DNA of 51,355 nucleotides from Parcubacteria group bacterium CG10_big_fil_rev_8_21_14_0_10_36_14 (lineage in GTDB: Bacteria; Patescibacteriota; Patescibacteriia; GCA-002772895), in the NCBI GenBank assembly GCA_002772895.1, contig PFCS01000042.1, positions 51,538 to 102,892 on the forward strand, read 5' to 3'. The notes under the pieces are model-generated. The model made no database searches. It worked only from the letters and a program-made list of their open reading frames with translations, and had not been told where the DNA came from. Both the position numbers and the translations under genes were made by a program. Below, one piece after another: positions 44,185 to 51,319 of the stretch (the first letter of the stretch is position 1; each line of letters begins with the position of its first letter).

Positions 44185-45267
44185 ATGAAAATAGCCTTAA
44201 TTCATGATTATCTATCCCAGCAAGGAGGAGCTGAGAAAGTTTTAAAAACGTTTACCGAGATTTGGCCGGAAGCGCCGATTTTTACTTTATTTTATGATGA
44301 GGAAAAAATGGGCAAAGAGTTTCATGGAACAAAAGTTATCACATCTCCGCTTCAAAAGGCGCCCAGTATAAAAAGCTATTATCAGTGGTATTTGCCTTTT
44401 ATGCCTTTGGCGACAGAGAGCTATGACTTATTGGGTTATGACGTTGTTTTATCTTCCACCTCAGCTTTTGCCAAAGGGATTTTAACGCGTCCGGGAAGCA
44501 CGCATTTTTCGTATTGCCATACTCCGACTCGTTATCTTTGGAGCGAGACCCATTCTTATGTTAGTGAGTTAAATATTCCGAAACCGATTAAATGGGTGCT
44601 ACCTCCGGTTTTAAGCAAATTACGCCTTTGGGATAGATCGGCTGCCGACAGAGTTGATTATTTTATCGCCAATTCTGATGCAGTTGCAGAACGTATTAAT
44701 AAATATTATCATCGCAGAAGCGAGGTTATATATCCACCGATAGAAACTGACAAATTTTATATAAGTAAGCCAGAAGATTTTTATTTAATTGGCGGTCGGC
44801 TAGTAAGCTATAAACGTTATGACGTGGCAATACAAGCATTTAATAAGCTCGGTATCAATCTTTATATTTTTGGCGAAGGGCCAGCGAGTGAATATTTGAA
44901 AAGTATTGCCAAGCCGAATATAAAATTTTTAGGGAAAGTAGGCGAATTGGTAAAACAAGAGCTTTTTAGCAAGTGCCTTGCTTTTCTTCATCCGCAAGAA
45001 GAGGATTTTGGCATTACAGCGGTTGAAGCGATGGCATCAGGCAGGCCGGTTATCGCATATCCAAAGGGCGGAGCGCTTGAAACGGTTGTTCCAGGAGTAA
45101 CCGGAGAGTTTATCGATGAACAGGCGTGGGAAGATATAGTAGGAGAAATAATTAGATTCAAACCGGAAAAATATAATTCACAGACAATTCGAGAACACGC
45201 TAAAAAATTTGATACGAAAATTTTTAAAGAAAAAATTTGCGGATTTATTAATGAGAATTTAAAATAA
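44185..45267 (+). CDS. GT4-family glycosyltransferase
   Basis: This 360-residue GT-B enzyme begins IALIHDYLSQQGGAEKVL (acceptor-side Gly loop). Its donor site reads GEGPASEYLKSIAKPNIKFLG, followed by the EX7E-type region HPQEEDFGITAVEAMASGRPVIAYP. It is probably cytoplasmic or membrane-associated and adds a sugar to the lipid-linked product of the upstream transferase. It starts 12 nt after that gene without an SD. Donor and linkage are unknown. Confidence 0.9.
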   Translation: MKIALIHDYLSQQGGAEKVLKTFTEIWPEAPIFTLFYDEEKMGKEFHGTKVITSPLQKAPSIKSYYQWYLPFMPLATESYDLLGYDVVLSSTSAFAKGILTRPGSTHFSYCHTPTRYLWSETHSYVSELNIPKPIKWVLPPVLSKLRLWDRSAADRVDYFIANSDAVAERINKYYHRRSEVIYPPIETDKFYISKPEDFYLIGGRLVSYKRYDVAIQAFNKLGINLYIFGEGPASEYLKSIAKPNIKFLGKVGELVKQELFSKCLAFLHPQEEDFGITAVEAMASGRPVIAYPKGGALETVVPGVTGEFIDEQAWEDIVGEIIRFKPEKYNSQTIREHAKKFDTKIFKEKICGFINENLK

Positions 45268-45290
45268 TTTTTTATTTATTAAAAATTATT

Positions 45291-46388
45291 ATGATGCATA
45301 ATCCTAATAAAGAAAAAAATATTTGCATAGATGCAAGAGCGCTATTGGGCTCTGGCGGAATTCCACAATATACCAGGCACCTGATTAATAATCTCAATAG
45401 TGAAAATAAAAAAATATATCTTTTTTGCAACTCTTTGCATCGCCTTAAAGAATTTGAGAGCAGATTTTTAAAAGTTTTTTTTCGAGCGCCAAATAAATTA
45501 TTTAATCTTAGCTTACTTTTATTCGGTTTTCCCAATATAAATAAGATGATTGAAAAACGCATTAAAAATAAGATAGATTTATTTTTGTTGCCTAACATAA
45601 ATTTTTGGAAAAGCAAGGGAGATAAAAAAATCGTCATTGCTCATGATTTATCTTTCGCGATTTGTCCAAAATTTTTCAATTTACGTGATCGTATTTGGCA
45701 TTGGATAATAAATCCTAAAAAACTTTATAAAAATTCAGATTTAATAATAGCCGTATCAAATAATACCAAAGAAGACTTAATAAATATTTTTGGGATAAAC
45801 CCTCAAAAAATAAAAGTTGTTTATCCGGGAATAAGCATTGATGCAGGCGAACTCCAAAATAGAAAGGGGAATTATATACTTTATCTTGCCAATCTGGAAC
45901 CAAGAAAAAATATTTTAGGGCTTATTTCGGCTTATGAAAAATGTAATACAGGATTAGATCTTTATATAGCAGGAACAGGAAAGCATAAAAAAATAATTAA
46001 AAAGAGGATTACTAAAAGTGATAAAAAAGATAAGATAAAAATGGTTGGGTATATTAGGGAGAGCGATAAAGCCAGACTTATTTACGAATCTCAACTTTTT
46101 GTTTATCCTAGCTTTTACGAAGGGTTTGGCTTTCCGCCTTTAGAAGCTCAGATTTTGGGAGTGCCGGTTGTTGCCAGCTCTACATCTTCTATGAGCGAAG
46201 TTTTGGGAGATAGCGCGCTTTTGGTCAATCCCTATAATATTAATGAAATATCCAAAGCGATGGAAGATGTTCTAAATAATTTAGAATTAAAAAATAGATT
46301 AATTGAAAAAGGCTGGGAGAATGTAAAAAAATATAGCTGGGAAAAATGCGCCAGGGAAGCGGGAGAAATAATAAATTCATTTTTATGA
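45291..46388 (+). CDS. GT4-family glycosyltransferase
   Basis: This 365-residue GT-B enzyme starts with CIDARALLGSGGIPQYTRHL. The central ILYLANLEPRKNILGLI and the EX7E-type site FVYPSFYEGFGFPPLEAQILG place it in GT4 (mannosyl/rhamnosyl-like). ATG 45291 is followed at once by a second ATG; either may start. It is notably AT- and Lys-rich compared with the preceding GT. It overlaps the next GT gene by ATGA, so the two are translationally coupled. Confidence 0.9.
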   Translation: MMHNPNKEKNICIDARALLGSGGIPQYTRHLINNLNSENKKIYLFCNSLHRLKEFESRFLKVFFRAPNKLFNLSLLLFGFPNINKMIEKRIKNKIDLFLLPNINFWKSKGDKKIVIAHDLSFAICPKFFNLRDRIWHWIINPKKLYKNSDLIIAVSNNTKEDLINIFGINPQKIKVVYPGISIDAGELQNRKGNYILYLANLEPRKNILGLISAYEKCNTGLDLYIAGTGKHKKIIKKRITKSDKKDKIKMVGYIRESDKARLIYESQLFVYPSFYEGFGFPPLEAQILGVPVVASSTSSMSEVLGDSALLVNPYNINEISKAMEDVLNNLELKNRLIEKGWENVKKYSWEKCAREAGEIINSFL

Positions 46389-47539
46389 AAATAATTATTG
46401 ACGCCAGGTTTTTTGGGACAGAAACCGGTATTGGCAGATATGTAAAGGAGGTTGTAGAAAATTTAGAGCAGATTGATAAAACCAATCAATATGTTATTTT
46501 TTTATCGTCAAAAAATTGGGATTTATATAACCCAAAAAATATAAATTTTAAGAAAAAAAAAGTTGATCTAAATTGGTATACATTAAAAGAACAATTGTTT
46601 TTGGGCAAATATATAGATGAAGAAAAGGCTGATATTGCATATCTCCCGCATCTTAATATTCCGTTTTTTTTGAAGACACCTTATGTGATGACTGTCCATG
46701 ATCTTATACTAAAACATTTTAAATCAGTGCGCGCCAGCACCTTGGGTCCGCTAAAATTTTATATAAAATATTTTTTTTATAATTTTATTTTGAGTCGAGG
46801 AGTTCGGCGGGCAAGAAAAATTATTGCCCCAACATATTTTGTAAGGAACGAAATAATTAAAGAGCTTGGAGTAGACCCGGATAAAGTGCGTGTTGTTTAC
46901 GAAGGTCTTTCTGCATTGCCACGAAACATTGATTTAGGCAAAAATTTTCTGCGCGACAAAGGGATTTTATCTCCCTATATATTATATGTAGGCAATGCCT
47001 ACCCTCATAAAAATTTGGATTGTTTGATAGAAGCGTTTCATAAAATAAAAAAAGAACAATCTGATTTACAATTGGTTTTGGTCGGCAAGCGAGATTATTT
47101 TAGTAAGCGGTTGGAAGAAGAATCTAGAAAAAAATATTCACAATTTAATATCAAATATCCAAAAGATATTTTATTTTACGGATACGCCAGCGATGAAGAG
47201 CTTGTGACGCTATACAAATATGCAAAAGTTTATGCCTTTCCTTCGCTAATGGAAGGATTTGGATTGCCACCCTTAGAGGCGCTTTCATTTAATTTGCCCG
47301 TTGTCTGTTCCGACATTCCGGCTTTACATGAAGTCTTGGGAAATGCGGTTTTATATTTTAATCCTTATAATGTTGAGGATATAAAAGAGGTTTTAAAAAA
47401 ATCTTTGATAGGATATAGTACTGACGCTAATGTGAACACTTTGCTTGCGAGATATCAATTTAAAAAAACAGCAGAAGAATATTTGGAAATTTTTTATAAG
47501 AATGTTAATATTAATAAAAAAGACACAAGGAGAAAATGA
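46385..47539 (+). CDS. GT4-family glycosyltransferase
   Basis: This 384-residue protein starts at ATG 46385 (MKIIIDARFFGTETGIGRYV), which overlaps the previous stop as ATGA; the longer open frame lies inside that gene. GT4 features: VGNAYPHKNLDCLIEAF, LVLVGKRDYFSKRLEEE and YAFPSLMEGFGLPPLEALS. It is similar in layout to the preceding GT, so the two may be an old duplication. It ends with TGA, overlapped by the first small gene. Confidence 0.9.
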   Translation: MKIIIDARFFGTETGIGRYVKEVVENLEQIDKTNQYVIFLSSKNWDLYNPKNINFKKKKVDLNWYTLKEQLFLGKYIDEEKADIAYLPHLNIPFFLKTPYVMTVHDLILKHFKSVRASTLGPLKFYIKYFFYNFILSRGVRRARKIIAPTYFVRNEIIKELGVDPDKVRVVYEGLSALPRNIDLGKNFLRDKGILSPYILYVGNAYPHKNLDCLIEAFHKIKKEQSDLQLVLVGKRDYFSKRLEEESRKKYSQFNIKYPKDILFYGYASDEELVTLYKYAKVYAFPSLMEGFGLPPLEALSFNLPVVCSDIPALHEVLGNAVLYFNPYNVEDIKEVLKKSLIGYSTDANVNTLLARYQFKKTAEEYLEIFYKNVNINKKDTRRK

Positions 47540-47790
47540 TGAGTTCTTTTAAAGAAGTCTCTATTAGCGCCGAAATAATTTTTAAAGAATTTTGCGGATA
47601 TATACATAGTGTAAAAGATCAAGAATATATAGCGCTTCTTTTAGCTCGTATTTATAGTTCGGAGACATCTGCCATAGTTCCCGAAGTATCAATTTATTGG
47701 GTATTGCCTTTTCGTTGGATGTTTTTTGGAAAAAAAATTGGACTACCCAAAGAAGATTTTTTAAAATTAATTTATAGCCCGAATCTGTAA
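47539..47790 (+). CDS. Small hypothetical protein (83 aa), member 1 of a three-gene family
   Basis: ATG 47539 is 6 nt after AAGGAG; the adjacent ATG at 47536 would be too close. No known family is recognised. The protein has hydrophobic patches (YIALLLARIYSS; YWVLPFRWMFFG) and a C-terminal GKKIGLPKEDFLKLI that resembles GKNKNITKEEWLKIL in the next gene. It follows the glycosyltransferase with 1-nt overlap. Confidence 0.6.
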   Translation: MSSFKEVSISAEIIFKEFCGYIHSVKDQEYIALLLARIYSSETSAIVPEVSIYWVLPFRWMFFGKKIGLPKEDFLKLIYSPNL

Positions 47791-47801
47791 GGAGAAGAAA
47801 G

Positions 47802-48137
47802 ATGGCAAGAAAAGAAGGAAGTTATTTTTGCTGTACTGTAGATGACCTTTTCCAATTAATTAAGGATATCGCAGGATTTGAACGTTGGAAAAAGCAGGAT
47901 AAAATAGTTTTTAGAACAGCAATTGACGACACATACGAAGATAATGAACTTTCTGTTTTATATGCTTCGTTTTCTTTTTCTGCGCGGGTTCAACAAGCGG
48001 TAAAAATAGTATTAATGGGAAAAAATAAAAATATCACAAAAGAAGAATGGTTAAAAATTCTTGTAAAAGAGTGGGGAGAAGAATGGGGATTTTCTTGGAA
48101 AAACAAGAATAAAGAATTTCTTAAAAAGATATTATGA
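47802..48137 (+). CDS. Small hypothetical protein (111 aa), member 2
   Basis: AAGGAG precedes ATG 47802 by 7-8 nt. The N-terminal GSYFCCTVDDLFQLIKDIAG and the C-terminal half VQQAVKIVLMGKNKNITKEE-W line up, at equal spacing, with member 3. Trp- and Lys-rich end. No signal peptide. It overlaps the following gene by ATGA. Function unknown. Confidence 0.65.
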   Translation: MARKEGSYFCCTVDDLFQLIKDIAGFERWKKQDKIVFRTAIDDTYEDNELSVLYASFSFSARVQQAVKIVLMGKNKNITKEEWLKILVKEWGEEWGFSWKNKNKEFLKKIL

Positions 48138-48427
48138 TGGGTCCCTACAGAGAGCCTGACGGATTCTTTTGTTCCGCAGAAGGACTTTTAGAAATATTTT
48201 TTGTCCTTGAAGGAGATGGTATTCTGAGACATAAAAGTTCTTTAATAAATATCGTAAAAATTGTATATGGAGAAATGATTGAGTTTGATTTTCCTTTTTT
48301 TATTATCCTGATTTTAAGTAATATAAAAATGCAAAAGTTTTGGCAGCTTATAAGTTTTAGTAAAGGGCGCGGAATTCTAAAAAGAGATTGGTTCATGGCG
48401 ATAGAAAAAGTTTTTATAGGTGGTTGA
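48134..48427 (+). CDS. Small hypothetical protein (97 aa), member 3
   Basis: It starts at ATG 48134 (overlapping the previous stop) or the adjacent ATG 48137. No SD of its own, so translation is coupled. DGFFCSAEGLLEIFFVLEGD and MQKFWQLISFSKGRGILKRD match member 2 in pattern. A central hydrophobic run (FDFPFFIILILSNI) could be a membrane segment or a buried helix. It ends with TGA inside a terminator hairpin. Confidence 0.6.
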   Translation: MMGPYREPDGFFCSAEGLLEIFFVLEGDGILRHKSSLINIVKIVYGEMIEFDFPFFIILILSNIKMQKFWQLISFSKGRGILKRDWFMAIEKVFIGG

Positions 48428-48445
48428 TTTTAACCGCCTTTTTTG
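48419..48445 (+). terminator. Terminator overlapping the stop of member 3 and the smpB promoter
   Basis: GGTGGTT (48419-48425), loop GATTTT, AACCGCC (48432-48438), then TTTTTT. The stop codon TGA lies partly in the stem. Confidence 0.75.
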
Positions 48446-48452
48446 ATACATT
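48424..48452 (+). promoter_or_regulatory. smpB promoter embedded in the terminator, leaderless
   Basis: TTGATT (48424-48429), 17-nt spacer, TACATT (48447-48452). Six nt separate it from ATG 48459. The -35 box lies in the hairpin of the upstream terminator. Confidence 0.55.
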
Positions 48453-48458
48453 ATTCTC

Positions 48459-48905
48459 ATGGACAAATCACTATCTGAAAATAAAAAAGCATATCATGAT
48501 TACGAAATACTGGAAAAATACGAAGCCGGTATTGTTTTGTATGGATTTGAGGTGAAAGCGGTAAGAAATGGTAATATGAGCTTAAAAGGCGCATATGTAA
48601 CTTTTCATAATAATGAGGCCTTTCTCACAGGCTCTTACATCGGTAAATATAAACCAGCAGGCGGACTATCGGATTATGAGCCCGAACGTTCAAGAAAGCT
48701 TTTACTTAAAAAGCGTGAAATTCTCTATCTTAAGGGAAAAAGCGAAGTAAAGGGCTTGACAATCCTGCCCCTTTTAGTGTATACTAAGGGAAGCAAGGTA
48801 AAGATTGAGATAGGGATAGGAAAAGGAAAGAAACAGTATGAGAAAAAAGAAATTAAGAAAAAGAAAGATATTGAGCGTGATATCAAAAGAACTTTGAAAT
48901 ATTAG
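48459..48905 (+). CDS. smpB: SsrA-binding protein
   Basis: This 148-residue protein binds tmRNA and guides it into stalled ribosomes. Motifs: NKKAYHDYEILEKYEAGIVL, GFEVKAVRNGNMSLKGAYV, the KRKLL-like SRKLLLKKREI segment and LPLLVYTKGSKVKIEIGIGKGKKQYEKK. The C-terminal Lys-rich tail that enters the mRNA channel is present. It sits 24 nt upstream of ssrA, its partner. No SD is seen. Confidence 0.95.
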   Translation: MDKSLSENKKAYHDYEILEKYEAGIVLYGFEVKAVRNGNMSLKGAYVTFHNNEAFLTGSYIGKYKPAGGLSDYEPERSRKLLLKKREILYLKGKSEVKGLTILPLLVYTKGSKVKIEIGIGKGKKQYEKKEIKKKKDIERDIKRTLKY

Positions 48906-48929
48906 CTTTATATAGCTTATAACTCATTA

Positions 48930-49314
48930 GGGGATGCTAGGCATCGATGGGAATATAAGCAATATGTGCAAGTCGGGGTGAGCACCCCGTAAACAGCTCA
49001 ACCGTACAAGTGCAAACTTAGTACAAAGAGCCAAAAGCGTTTTAGCTAATGCTTTTGCGCCAAGGCTCGCAATGGCTGTCGCTTAATAGCAATAGCCCAT
49101 CCGCTCGGTTGATTCTCGATAAGCCGAATCCGGGTGTCATATTTCGAGATAGGTAATAAGGGTTTGTTCAGCCTGATTTACCAAAACACAAATTGAACTT
49201 TGCGATTGGTTATTTCGCCTACTTTTTAACCGATTGCGAGAAACCAAGTGGGCTAAGCTTGTAGATTGTATTGTGTATTATTTTCAGACGCGGGTTCGAC
49301 TCCCGCCATCTCCA
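48930..49314 (+). ncRNA. ssrA: tmRNA
   Basis: A 385-nt one-piece tmRNA. The 5' GGGGATG pairs with 3' CATCTCC, discriminator A (no CCA encoded), and the T-arm is GGGTTCGACTCCC. The tag frame ends GCA ATG GCT GTC GCT TAA TAG (49069-49089). Read back from the stop it opens at GCA 49012 or GCC 49030. From 49012 the tag is ANLVQRAKSVLANAFAPRLA-MAVA (24 residues). Pseudoknot-forming segments lie on both sides. It works with SmpB upstream. Confidence 0.95.
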
Positions 49315-49372
49315 TTTGTTTTTGAAAAATTCGAAGATAGATGGAGATGATTAATTAATCAAATAAATCAAC

Positions 49373-49981
49373 ATGAGGATTTCGCGCAAAAAGCGTCCGG
49401 AAAAACCGCAAATAAGATTTAAATATAACGAGGGGATAAGAACTCCCCGTCTTAAAATTGTTGATGATGAAGGAAATTTTTTAGGTGAAATGGATACGCG
49501 TGATGCTTTACGCATGGCAGAAGAGCAGGGAAAGGATTTGATAGAAATCGTCCCAAAAGGTGACTTGCATATCGCAAAAATTACTGATTACGGAAGATTT
49601 AGATATCAAAAAGAAAAAGAAATAAAAAGACAAAAGGCTCAGCAAAAAAAGATCGAAGTAAAAGGAATACGTCTTTCTTCCAGAATCGGCAGACATGATA
49701 TTGATTTGCGTATTAGACAGGCACTAAAGTTTTTAGAAGATGGAGATAAGGTCAAGGTGGAACTGATGCTAAAAGGAAGAGAGAAGGGGCATCCGGATAT
49801 TGGAAGAGAAGTTTTAAATAATTTTGTAAAAGAAACTGGAGATAAAACACCGATTAAAATAGAACAGCCTGTATCCAGGCAGGGATGGAAGTTTTTCGTT
49901 ATAATTGCTCCTGGACAAAATAATTTTCAAAATAATCAAGAAAAAGCCGAAGAACAGAAAGAGGATGTTCAAGGCCTTTAA
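49373..49981 (+). CDS. infC: Translation initiation factor IF-3
   Basis: This 202-residue protein stops premature subunit joining and checks initiator tRNA. The N-domain (RFKYNEGIRTPRLKIVDDEG; DLIEIVPKGDLHIAKITDYG) and C-domain (KGIRLSSRIGRHDIDLRIRQA; VELMLKGREKGHPDIG) are intact. About 22 extra acidic/Gln/Asn-rich residues follow the domain (ending KEDVQGL). The ATG is used with no SD. It leads the conserved infC-rpmI-rplT operon. Confidence 0.96.
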   Translation: MRISRKKRPEKPQIRFKYNEGIRTPRLKIVDDEGNFLGEMDTRDALRMAEEQGKDLIEIVPKGDLHIAKITDYGRFRYQKEKEIKRQKAQQKKIEVKGIRLSSRIGRHDIDLRIRQALKFLEDGDKVKVELMLKGREKGHPDIGREVLNNFVKETGDKTPIKIEQPVSRQGWKFFVIIAPGQNNFQNNQEKAEEQKEDVQGL

Positions 49982-49991
49982 ATAAAAAAGT

Positions 49992-50180
49992 ATGGGAAAA
50001 TTAAAAACACATAAAACGGTGACCAAAAGATTTAAGGTTACCAAAACAGGAAAGGTCTTAAAAAGAAAAGCGGGACAAGGTCATTTTAATTCAAGAGAAT
50101 CAAGCAAGACAACGCGTAAAAAACGCAGAGATGTTTCAATGTCTGAAACATTGAATAAAAATATAAAAGAATTAATGTAA
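49992..50180 (+). CDS. rpmI: Ribosomal protein L35
   Basis: This 62-residue very basic protein of the 50S subunit begins GKLKTHKTVTKRFKVTKTGK, with KRKAGQGHFNSRESSKTTRK in the middle. Length is normal. It starts 10 nt after infC in the classic infC-rpmI-rplT order. Confidence 0.95.
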   Translation: MGKLKTHKTVTKRFKVTKTGKVLKRKAGQGHFNSRESSKTTRKKRRDVSMSETLNKNIKELM

Positions 50181-50269
50181 AAAGGTGTCGGGTAATTAGG
50201 AGTTTAGTCCTGCATGGCGGGATAGCTTAGCCTACAACCTAAAACCTACAACCTAAAACTTAAATTATT
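50181..50269 (+). other. Hairpin and 14-nt tandem words between rpmI and rplT
   Basis: The spacer holds CCTGC-ATG-GCGGG (weak hairpin) and two tandem copies of CCTACAACCTAAAA just before rplT. No SD. It resembles the other operon-internal hairpin elements. L20 often autoregulates this operon by binding RNA near here, but I cannot show that the structure matches. Confidence 0.4.
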
Positions 50270-50617
50270 ATGCCAAGAGTAAAAAGAGGTAAAGCCCATG
50301 TAAAACGCAGAAGAAATATCTTACAAAAAGTTAAGGGTTTTAGAGGTGGAAGAAAAAATCTTATTAAACAAGCGAAGACAGCCGGAACAAAAGCCGGAGC
50401 TCACGCTTATCGTGACAGACGAGTTAAGAAAAGAGTTAACCGAGGCTTTCAACAGGTTCGTATCGGCGCAGCATTAAAGGAGCTTGGATGGAGCTACTCA
50501 AAGTTTATGGGAGCCCTAAAAAAATCCGGCTCAGTATTGGACAGAAAAGTTTTATCGGAACTTGCTTCAAAAGAACCCGAGACATTTAAAAAGATTGTTG
50601 AACAAATAAAACAATAA
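50270..50617 (+). CDS. rplT: Ribosomal protein L20
   Basis: This 115-residue protein is needed for early 50S assembly. Family sequence: PRVKRGKAHVKRRRNILQKV, GFRGGRKNLIKQAKTAGTKA and YRDRRVKKRVNRGFQQVRIG. Normal length. It ends the infC-rpmI-rplT operon before a strong terminator. Confidence 0.96.
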   Translation: MPRVKRGKAHVKRRRNILQKVKGFRGGRKNLIKQAKTAGTKAGAHAYRDRRVKKRVNRGFQQVRIGAALKELGWSYSKFMGALKKSGSVLDRKVLSELASKEPETFKKIVEQIKQ

Positions 50618-50636
50618 ATTTTCTACAAATAAAAAA

Positions 50637-50666
50637 TACAGCCCGCAAATTGCGGGCTGTATTTTA
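50637..50666 (+). terminator. Terminator of infC-rpmI-rplT
   Basis: TACAGCCCGCAA (50637-50648) pairs with TTGCGGGCTGTA (50650-50661), then TTTT. Confidence 0.9.
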
Positions 50667-50688
50667 AAAACCGCTGTTAGGCGGTTTT
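50667..50688 (-). terminator. Terminator of the 169-aa gene
   Basis: AAAACCGC (50667-50674) and GCGGTTTT (50681-50688) around TGTTAG. The minus-strand T-run is provided by the A-run on the plus strand. Confidence 0.65.
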
Positions 50689-50693
50689 GTGAT

Positions 50694-51203
50694 TTAGTGA
50701 TGTTCTTTTAATAATTGCGGATCTCGGCTATTTGGCGACTCGGTGAGCATCTGGATTTCCGCTTCAAGTCGTTGGAGCTCAATTTGGATTTGCTCGGATT
50801 GCATTTTTAGTTCTTTGACGCGATCCCTCTTTTTCTCAAGCATAATCGGTTCTTTTGATTTTGCTTGCGGATCAATAAATCTGTAAAAAATTAGAGATGG
50901 CTTGCCAATCAAATTTAAACCATATTTAACAGTCCATCCTTCTTGTCTATATCTTTCAAGAAAAGCTTCAATTTCGCCGTTCTCAGCCAAGATCTTGAGC
51001 GTTGTTTGGTCTTCACATTCATTATAATAGAAATTAGCAATAGCTTTAACCCTTTTTTTAAAAAATCCTACTTTCTTTTTTGAAAGAAACCTTACAATGC
51101 TACTATCAATGGATTTTTCCAACTCTCTTATTCTGTCATCATTTATAGATTTTTTGATGGATTCTTTTTTTTGGGTTTCCGCTTCTCTCAAACTGATCGC
51201 CAT
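50694..51203 (-). CDS. Hypothetical coiled-coil protein (169 aa)
   Basis: I start at ATG 51203, 8 nt after AAAGGAG; the longer open frame runs through the promoter. No known family is recognised. The N-terminal half is Lys/Glu-rich and helical (SLREAETQKKESIKKSIND; IRELEKSIDSSIVRFLSKKK). A possible small domain lies in the middle (AIANFYYNECEDQTTLKILA; ERYRQEGWTVKYGLNLIGKP). A C-terminal coiled coil (VKELKMQSEQIQIELQRLEA) ends the protein, which finishes in HH. No signal or membrane segment. Own promoter, SD and terminator make it a typical accessory unit here. Confidence 0.7.
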   Translation of the reverse strand: MAISLREAETQKKESIKKSINDDRIRELEKSIDSSIVRFLSKKKVGFFKKRVKAIANFYYNECEDQTTLKILAENGEIEAFLERYRQEGWTVKYGLNLIGKPSLIFYRFIDPQAKSKEPIMLEKKRDRVKELKMQSEQIQIELQRLEAEIQMLTESPNSRDPQLLKEHH

Positions 51204-51234
51204 TCGTATTGCTCCTTTGTAAAGATCTATTTTT

Positions 51235-51263
51235 TTAATATCATATTTCCGTGTTTTTGTCAA
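51235..51263 (-). promoter_or_regulatory. Promoter of the 169-aa gene
   Basis: On the minus strand: TTGACA (51263-51258), 17-nt spacer, TATTAA (51240-51235). Confidence 0.7.
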
Positions 51264-51319
51264 GTATCTTTTTATTGTGGCAATAATCTAAACTGAACGC
51301 ACCACCCAATTAGAAAAAT

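Noticed and set aside
50228-50257. Tandem CCTACAACCTAAAA as a CRISPR-like or VNTR array
   Set aside because: Only two adjacent copies with no spacers; treated as part of the intergenic word element.
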